From Steromphala cineraria (Eukaryota; Mollusca; Gastropoda; Trochida; Trochidae): 64,000 nucleotides of DNA. The number at the start of each line of letters is the position of its first letter. The first letter of the stretch is position 1. This document shows positions 57,801-64,000 of the stretch, one piece after another. Location of the stretch: positions 65,542,575 through 65,606,574 of the forward strand of contig OU744725.1 in assembly GCA_916613615.1 (NCBI GenBank), in the 5' to 3' direction. A program made the translations under genes and the position numbers. Under the pieces are notes generated by a model that worked only from the letters and a program-made list of their open reading frames with translations, had not been told where the DNA came from and ran no database searches.

Positions 57801-60800
57801 AATATCCGGAGCTTGCTATTTATTATATCAGAAGACCCCAGGGTTAGATTATATATACAAAATGTATCATTCAAAATCATTTTCATTACGTTTCCATGAA
57901 AAATGTCAACTTTGAACACAGAACTAGCCTTAACTCCTCATGAAGTGACGTCATAGCATTATGACATCATCTTCATTATTACGCCATATCATTGTGAATT
58001 CATTGTGTTGATGACGTCATAGCATTGTGATGTCATTACTTGATGATACAAAGCGCTTGTGATGTCATCTACTTGCCGATTGCAGGGCACTGTTCAATAT
58101 TTAGACAATAACTTACGAGTGACGGGGAATTACAGATTATCTTTCCCTCGTTATATTAATTTCGTAATTCTCGAGCCTTGGCGAGAGAATTACACAATTA
58201 ATATAACGAGGGAAAGATAATCTGTCATCCCGTCACGAGTTGGTTATTGTTTATATTACCCATCTTATTTTTATTAGGTAAAAGCTAAGATCCTTAAAAG
58301 AAAAGTTTTGCCTATAAAGGATTTCACAAGGAGTCCACCTCAAATTCATACGCGTTTGCCGTCGCTTTACTATCGATATACCTACGCACGGCTAAATGTC
58401 CCTTGCAAAGTGTTTTACAAAATATAATTTTCTTTTTTATCTAGCCGTCATTTCAAGTTACGTAATGATTTGAAGTGACTGACGACGTCCTAGGGAAACA
58501 AAATACGAATCGGTGCAAACTCCAAATTCCTATGACGTCAGCGCTAAAGGTGTATTTCCCTAGGGACTTACAGAAAAAATACTACCCTGTGTCCGTCCTC
58601 CCATATGGGTAATATAAAGTATTATTACTCTCCCGTTGAAGATATTGCTGTTTAATAAATAAACCATGTTATTACACTTTGTGTCATAACATCGCGCGCT
58701 GACCGAATGACGTGACGTAATGATGACGTCACAATTGTTAAGTATGACGTCATAATGTCAGCGGGCCGGCCGCGACAGTCATGTTGGCGCCTTTCTTTGT
58801 ATTTTTACGATGTTATTAAGCAAGTAATAAATAAAATAATAAACTCGGTCCCGTTTCATAACATTTTTATGAAACTCGTGAATGGTATAGGTATTTAACT
58901 CGCTTTCGTTCGTTAAATACCAACCCATTCACTCGTTTCATAAATATGTTATGAAACGGGACGTCGTTTAGTATTCTCTATTTATCTCGACTTGCACAGC
59001 AATGTCGGTTTACCATTGGTCAAAACCGGTCACGTGCCGTAGGTATATTTAGCTATGTTAAACTGGGCCACGCGCCCCCCTATCAAGAGTTATCTCCCTT
59101 GCCCTTTGTTCGGTAAACAAGGCCACGCTACGCTCGATTGTTGTAACGTCATGTATGCTTGGTGAATTGCCCTGTACATGCTAAAGTCAGATTTAAACAA
59201 AAACATTACTGGAATAAGTGAAATGTTCTTCAAATAGGATTGGTACCGCTAAAATACATTAGCAAGTCACACGGCATCTCAACGGTTGTTGACCCGCTCA
59301 CTGGCGGCAAGGTTGTCAATCAGCGAGGTCAAGATTCAAATTATGCAAATAGAAAGTCGACCTATGAATAATAGTTAAGTTAAAAGTCACCGCTATTTGT
59401 TTATTGTACTCTCAAACCAACCTGTACATTCTGCTATGATGTCTGTCTCATCTATAACTCCGACACTATCAATCTCGCTTGGTCCAACTCGACAGTCCGC
59501 CATGACAGTAACGGGGCTTCTATGGCCGCTTCAAATCGAATGTGGTGCGAATGCACGAGGTCACGTGGCCAAACAATCAAAGTTTAGGAATGACCGCATT
59601 GCTCGGTATTTTGATTTTTGTCGTAAATCCTAAATTTCCGTCTAGTACCGTGCGCTTCGCTCCGGTACTAGACCATACTTTTGGTCATTAACACGATGGT
59701 GAATAAATTATATTTGTAAATACCTAAATAAAAAAGTAACACTGATCTGACCAGACGCCATTTTGGCCAATCTCATCTTTCAAGCCAGATTTAAAGCATT
59801 TAGAAAAGGTGCTCGTCGAGATAAATTCGTTACCATGTGTCCGCGAGTTTGCAATTGATATGGAGATTTATCATGATAAATCTACATATCAAACTCGCGA
59901 ACACATGGTAACTTATAATGTCTCCTGTGGAACACAGTTTTGGAGGATAAAATGCTATACTTGTTTATTGCATGTAAATGTTATATTTGATAACATAACT
60001 TTTAAATATAAACATTAAGATAATCACTTAAATTTTTATTATTATTTGGAATATTCATGTATACTCTTGCGCCTACCGATACAGTAGCAGACGATTTAAG
60101 AGATTAAAGAAATGAACTGGAATGCAAGTCTAGATATAACAATAATTGATTTTGATACATCTGAGAAAGCGACAAGATAAAGCCCAGAAACGGCGTGAAA
60201 TTGTGTAAATAGAGAAGCTCACCCAAGTGTCTTCTGATATCAAATATATCAACACAAGTTGATAAAAGTAACAAATATGCCGACTTGTCTACTGTCAAAG
60301 CGATATCTCCTGTGGAACACAGTTTTGGATGATAAAAGAAGATGTTACCCATAAGATTTGTCTTGAATTTATTTTGAGGTTGAAAACTGATTTTATGGAT
60401 ACATCTACCACGTTTGCTGCTGCTCTGACATTATTAGTTTTATACATTCCGGCAAGAATTATATTTTGTTGCAACTGAACTGACAAAATATAATTTTTTT
60501 AACAATAGCATCCTAAGTATGAATATGATTTAATCTAAGAAATTGTTTTAAAGATTTTGTTTGCTACATATCATATGGTTGGAGTTGCTGTTTCAGTTAT
60601 ACTTATGCAGTATATCTAGACTTAAAGAGGACCTAAAGTACTCACGGAAATAGAAATAAAATGGTTTTTGGCGTTTATTTCTTTATTACTTGACTAAAGT
60701 AAGTAATTCTTACAGGTGTTCAAATAGCTAAGTTTTTCCCAACTAGGCCTTATAAAATCATTACAAAATATACTTTAAAATGCCTTTGTTCAGGTAAAAC

Positions 60801-63146
60801 TGCCCAAAATGTGCATATTTTCAATACACTTTGAAACCTGCTATAACTGACGTCACTCTCAGCAATACGTGTGACAATAAACCTACAACGCTCTTTTCAT
60901 CTGAATTTGCAGTTGCACGTGCGTTGCCACAGCAACTCTGCAATGGACAACAGAGGATATGAATGAACTCGTAAGACTAGTAGTTTGTAATACGCGTTAA
61001 TATCTGTAAACTTAAAGGAAACCACGTTCTTTTTCAATTATTTTATGAATTGTTAGATAGGAATAGTGAAGGACATAAAATTTAAAATTATTGTACATTA
61101 AACCATGTAATTTCAACGGACGGTACTGAGATTACAGATCATTTACATACTAAAGCTTGCATCAGAAACGTACACTTCGACTTTGAAATAATTTCGAGGC
61201 GTGAAAATGACACGTTTTTCGGGGGATTTTACAAAAATTGTCTGAAACAAAAGTTGGGAAAAACCATTGTGAATGAACATTTATAATACAAATATCCAGT
61301 TCGTTCAAAATAAAGAAACAATCGTCAAAAAGCATTTTATTTCTATTTTCGTGAGTACTATAGGACACGAAGCTTCTTTCCTTACCGATAAAACTCCGGT
61401 CTGGATTTTGCGAAGATCCAATACCGTCTTAACATGACAAAATCATGTTAACGTATATATCGTAACATATATATACATGATCATGACAAAATCATTTAAA
61501 CGGATATATTAAAGAAATTAATGTCATAATATAGTTGCTCACACGGTTATAACCTGTTTGAAACTTGTAATATAAACTTGTATAACTGGTGAGCTTGCGA
61601 AGCCATGCCAGTTATGCTAAAGTTTATATTACGAGTTTCAAACAGGTTATAACCATGTGGACAACTATATTATGAAATTCATTTCTTATAAATTCCAACG
61701 TTTTATTTTAAGCGAGAAGTTGTTTTTATATCACTCGAAATGCGATTCTGCAGTTACTTATAGCTGCATATCGCACGGACCTAGATATCAGTTATACCCA
61801 GGCGGATCTCTACCGGGTTCAAGCGCATGCAAAAATAGTTCATAACAAAAAAGGAAAAGATACACTATTTTATTCTACAAATAATCCTTTATGAGTATCA
61901 TGTTAATAACAATAAAATGTTTTGGGAAAAACTAAACAAAATATGTAAAGTTTAATTCAAATATTCCAAAATTAACAATTTGCACTCGCGTATTGATACT
62001 GTCCTGTATCGAGTGTAGGCTCTTTAGGGAGCGGCATTAATATACGCGCTGATGTGCTTGTTTGCCAATCCGACCACATTCAGTGAATAGATATGTTTAA
62101 ACCAGCTCTTTAGGCTCGACGTGCTTTGGTTGTTGATTTGACAATGAATGTAAACAAAAAGTTATTTTAAGTCCCTCAAGACATAATGCCAATTGCAGGC
62201 CCGCCGATGTTAGACACTGTCATTGACAATGACGAGTACATGTTTTCAAACACGGCAACATCGTTTTGATCGTCGGGAGCCTCGAAACTGTCAATGAAGG
62301 CATTTGGTGTGCATGGAATGGGGTGCCTTGAAACTGTGTTGTCGCCAGTCAGGTCATTCAGAATGGAGCTCAACTCATGCTTTTGAAATGATGTACATTA
62401 CCTTGTTTAACTTCGCCCACTATCCTCATTTCTGTGACCGGAGATGTACATCTTAATGTTTATTCTTCAAACATCAAATACAGATTATTAGTGCGAGTGT
62501 TGCTAATAAACAGAAAAATAATATTTGCAAAAAGTGAGTCTAAGTGATGACCATCAAGACTGGGGTCAGACTGGAATGTGGCTGTAAGATCAGGAGAATC
62601 CCCGAGAACTGTAGTTCCGGTACGACATCGTATAAACTTCATTTACTGAAAGTTTTTTTTGTATAACCTGCAATTTAGGGCTCATTGAAATGTATACCGA
62701 TCACATGACCTTGTTAGATCCAATCAGAATGGAGCATATCGTTTACATTTCAAAGTCTGAATTTATTAACATATAACATGAACATAACAAAATCATGTAA
62801 ACGTATATATCCCTTCGTTTATTTGACATGAAATTATGAAACAACATTCCTCATTATTTAGTTAACATTCAATAAAAAAAATGTGAACTATATATATTAG
62901 TTTATATCTATTGAATCAATTTTACTTTTAAGACAAGAGGAACGTGTTTGTTGGCGCAACCGACATGAGAACCGAAGGGGTGTGGTCGTGGGTGAGTGAC
63001 CTGAGTCGACTCCACGTCGCTGACTGGGCTAAGGGTGAACCTGACCATGGTTCCAATGAGAACTGTCTCATCCTCCTGCAGGGAACCAACTACCAGTGGG
63101 CTGATGCGCCGTGCAGTAACAAGTATGACTACCTCTGTGAACGGAA
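54893..63146 (+). CDS. Secreted C-type lectin (lectin 3), four exons seen, last exon not found
   Basis: Exons 54893-54941, 56326-56414, 57624-57714 and 62933-63146 (donor gtgagt at 63147). Exon lengths 49, 89, 91 and 214 and all phases match lectins 1 and 2, which supports the model even with a 5.2-kb third intron. Signal peptide MASVLYLALVFITVQTVTS; CTLD with CPNGW...CYLL, FVGATD, GVWSWV, DWAKGEPD, ENC, WADAPC and YLCERK. The sugar motif is EPD (112-114) instead of EPN, and WND is again WAD, so ligand type cannot be read off directly. By analogy a short fifth exon starting after a phase-2 junction should follow; it is not recognisable before 64000. More diverged than the other two, so an older paralogue. 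Confidence 0.85.
55330..55846. repeat. 42-bp minisatellite, 12 units, in intron 1 of lectin 3
   Basis: Each unit ends caaaaatataactcttccgt. Two sub-types alternate in blocks: (t)gaatatgtttagacttc and ggaataagtttagatatc, giving an order of roughly a a b b b a a b b a a b. As 42 is divisible by 3 one frame stays open (NSSVKRNKFRYQKY repeat), which is coincidental. Confidence 0.9.
56741..57345. mobile_element. cattctctcc TIR element, 605-bp copy in intron 2 of lectin 3
   Basis: Inverted ends of about 58 bp are nearly perfect (56741-56798 and 57288-57345). Flanked by ccttttggg at 56732-56740 and, after four extra bases catg, at 57350-57358. The interior shares cattggc(t)tgcaaataagg with 32250-32480. 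No ORF. Confidence 0.8.
58107..58248. repeat. Foldback, about 67-bp arms
   Basis: Arms 58107-58173 and 58182-58248 with an 8-base loop (tcttt ccctcgttatattaat core). Intron 3 of lectin 3. Confidence 0.85.
58780..58985. repeat. Foldback family member, intact
   Basis: Arms 58850-58899 and 58912-58960 (cccgtttcataac...gtatttaac). Surrounding sequence (gtcatgttggcg before, gtcgtttagtattctctat after) matches degenerate copies downstream of TLR copies 0 and 1. Confidence 0.85.
59829..59912. repeat. Foldback with inner hairpin
   Basis: Outer arms 59829-59850 and 59891-59912 (gttaccatgtgtccgcgagt), differing at one base, enclose an inner atatggagatttatc / gataaatctacatat hairpin. Confidence 0.8.
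60209..60337. repeat. Short dispersed duplicates inside intron 3 of lectin 3
   Basis: 60209-60283 resembles 57736-57815 just behind exon 3 (cccaagtgtcttctgat...gttgataaaagt), and 60306-60337 resembles 59921-59952 (tctcctgtggaacacagttt). No copy of exon 3 accompanies them. Confidence 0.6.
60350..61510. other. Intron 3 of lectin 3, no further feature seen
   Basis: AT-rich; nothing recognisable on either strand. Confidence 0.4.
61520..61677. repeat. Foldback, about 57-bp arms
   Basis: Arms about 61520-61578 and 61621-61677 (gttataacctgtttgaaac core), with a further ataactgg / ccagttat pair in the loop, so nearly the whole element can fold. Confidence 0.85.
62176..62642 (-). pseudogene. Unidentified coding-like fragment inside a lectin intron
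   Basis: Two minus-strand open pieces have codon composition unlike the AT-rich surroundings. 62642-62460 begins MKFIRCRTGTTVLGDSPDLT and contains DPSLDGHHLDSLFANIIF. 62373-62176 contains LNDLTGDNTVSRHPIPCTPN and ends in a stop; it may be preceded by an acceptor-like tttcaaaag. They could be two exons or a broken single frame from a nested gene, retrocopy or transposon. I do not recognise the family. Confidence 0.3.
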
Positions 63147-63175
63147 GTGAGTATTGATAGAGGATGTGATATAAC

Positions 63176-63310
63176 ACTCTCTCTCCACAGAGGCAGAACA
63201 AGTCATGTTGATTTAGCTTCTGTTATATTACGCCGAAATCACTGGGTTCCGGCAGTTTCCCCTAGCGGAAAAAACTTTCATCACACTACATTTGAATTTC
63301 TTTATCAAAT
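63176..63310. mobile_element. cattctctcc TIR element, left half
   Basis: Starts ctctctccacagaggcagaa and continues ccgaaatcactgggttccgg as in 53497-53841; the right end is missing. It begins about 30 bp behind exon 4 of lectin 3. Confidence 0.6.
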
Positions 63311-63593
63311 GACAACGTAAATGTAATATGTCATGGGCACGAATATCATTCTGTTGACCGTAGTCGCGAAATTAAAGAAATTATTATAAACAATTTATTT
63401 CCTAGTATAGGCGGACTAGCCGGCGCTTACGTCATAAACGAACCATGACGTCAAAGCATTAATCATAACTTGACGTCATAATGGAAAATATAAACTCTGA
63501 TGACCGATTCGTTTGGGTAACAAAGATAGAATGATGTCTTATGATATAAACAAGAGTTGATGTTTAAAGTAATGTTTTTCATTTAGCCCTTAA

Positions 63594-63946
63594 AGGGGCA
63601 GTAGCACGTTTTTAGGGGGAATATAAGGTGATGTCACGAAAATGAAAATTAATGGTTCCAATCGAAAGACAATATATTTAAACTAAATGGAGCAGTAATA
63701 ATTCAAATATATAACGTAAAGTTTAGCCATGCGATTCCTTTTTCGTACACAAAATGAATTAAAGGTGTTCACACAAAAATGGCCGCCAATGGATTTTATG
63801 TGAATCGTCATACTTTGTCCTCTGACTATGAATGATTGGATTGTTTAATGAAATTTTGACACTGTCATAAGTCATTTAGCATTTACTTACTAATATCAGT
63901 GAAAATTTTAAAATATAAAATTATCAAAAAACGTGCTACTGCCCCT
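63594..63946. mobile_element. TTAA MITE, copy 4, intact
   Basis: 353 bp, perfect 20-bp TIR (AGGGGCAGTAGCACGTTTTT), flanked by TTAA at 63590-63593 and 63947-63950. Confidence 0.9.
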
Positions 63947-64000
63947 TTAAATGCAATAAACGAGACCTTCAAACTGTCACTGTATATAACCGATTTAGCT

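Noticed and set aside
61657..61845. 62-codon ORF beside a foldback
   Set aside because: Begins inside the foldback arm and has no recognisable similarity.
63176..63303. Last exon of lectin 3 beginning after ctctctccacag
   Set aside because: The acceptor-like sequence is the end of the cattctctcc TIR element, and the downstream frame is element sequence; lectins 1 and 2 end in a short KAAPTP exon with no match here.

Overview
This is AT-rich eukaryotic nuclear DNA from an invertebrate, most likely a bivalve mollusc. That reading rests on tandem Toll-like receptor (TLR) genes, a cluster of small secreted C-type lectins split into short exons, a short molluscan-style SINE with a gacgttaaaccccaa tail, and a very high load of foldback repeats, MITEs, Tc1-like elements and non-LTR retrotransposon pieces. 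No bacterial operon, phage or CRISPR feature is present. The species cannot be fixed from the window alone. LAYOUT, 1-28.9 kb: a tandem array of recently duplicated units. The window opens in the last 109 bp of one TLR gene (copy 0). A spacer (A), a full TLR gene (copy 1, 13490-15937), a second spacer (B) and a third TLR gene (copy 2, 26470-28926) follow. Spacers A and B align almost end to end, so each indel between them can be polarised. They show an insertion of a 355-bp TTAA-flanked MITE, an insertion of a SINE with a 13-bp target duplication, a deletion through a Tc1-like transposon, a microhomology deletion through a LINE, and length change of a tetranucleotide satellite. 28.9-35.5 kb: no gene seen; foldbacks, a TIR element and AT-rich DNA. 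35.5-63.1 kb: three C-type lectin genes on the + strand, each with exons of 49, 89, 91-97 and 214-220 nt. The first two are segmental duplicates; the third is older and its last exon was not found. Between lectins 1 and 2 lie a degraded Tc1 transposase and the 3' half of a Ty3/Gypsy-type retrotransposon with an oddly permuted pol reading frame and one LTR. HOW THE GENES FIT TOGETHER: the TLRs are predicted cell-surface or endosomal pattern receptors (LRR ectodomain, one membrane span, cytoplasmic TIR). The lectins are predicted secreted carbohydrate-binding proteins. Both are innate-immunity families that expand in bivalves, so this looks like an immune-gene neighbourhood shaped by duplication and transposons. 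Linked function is inference. All short ORFs that only read through satellites or AT-rich spacer are left out.
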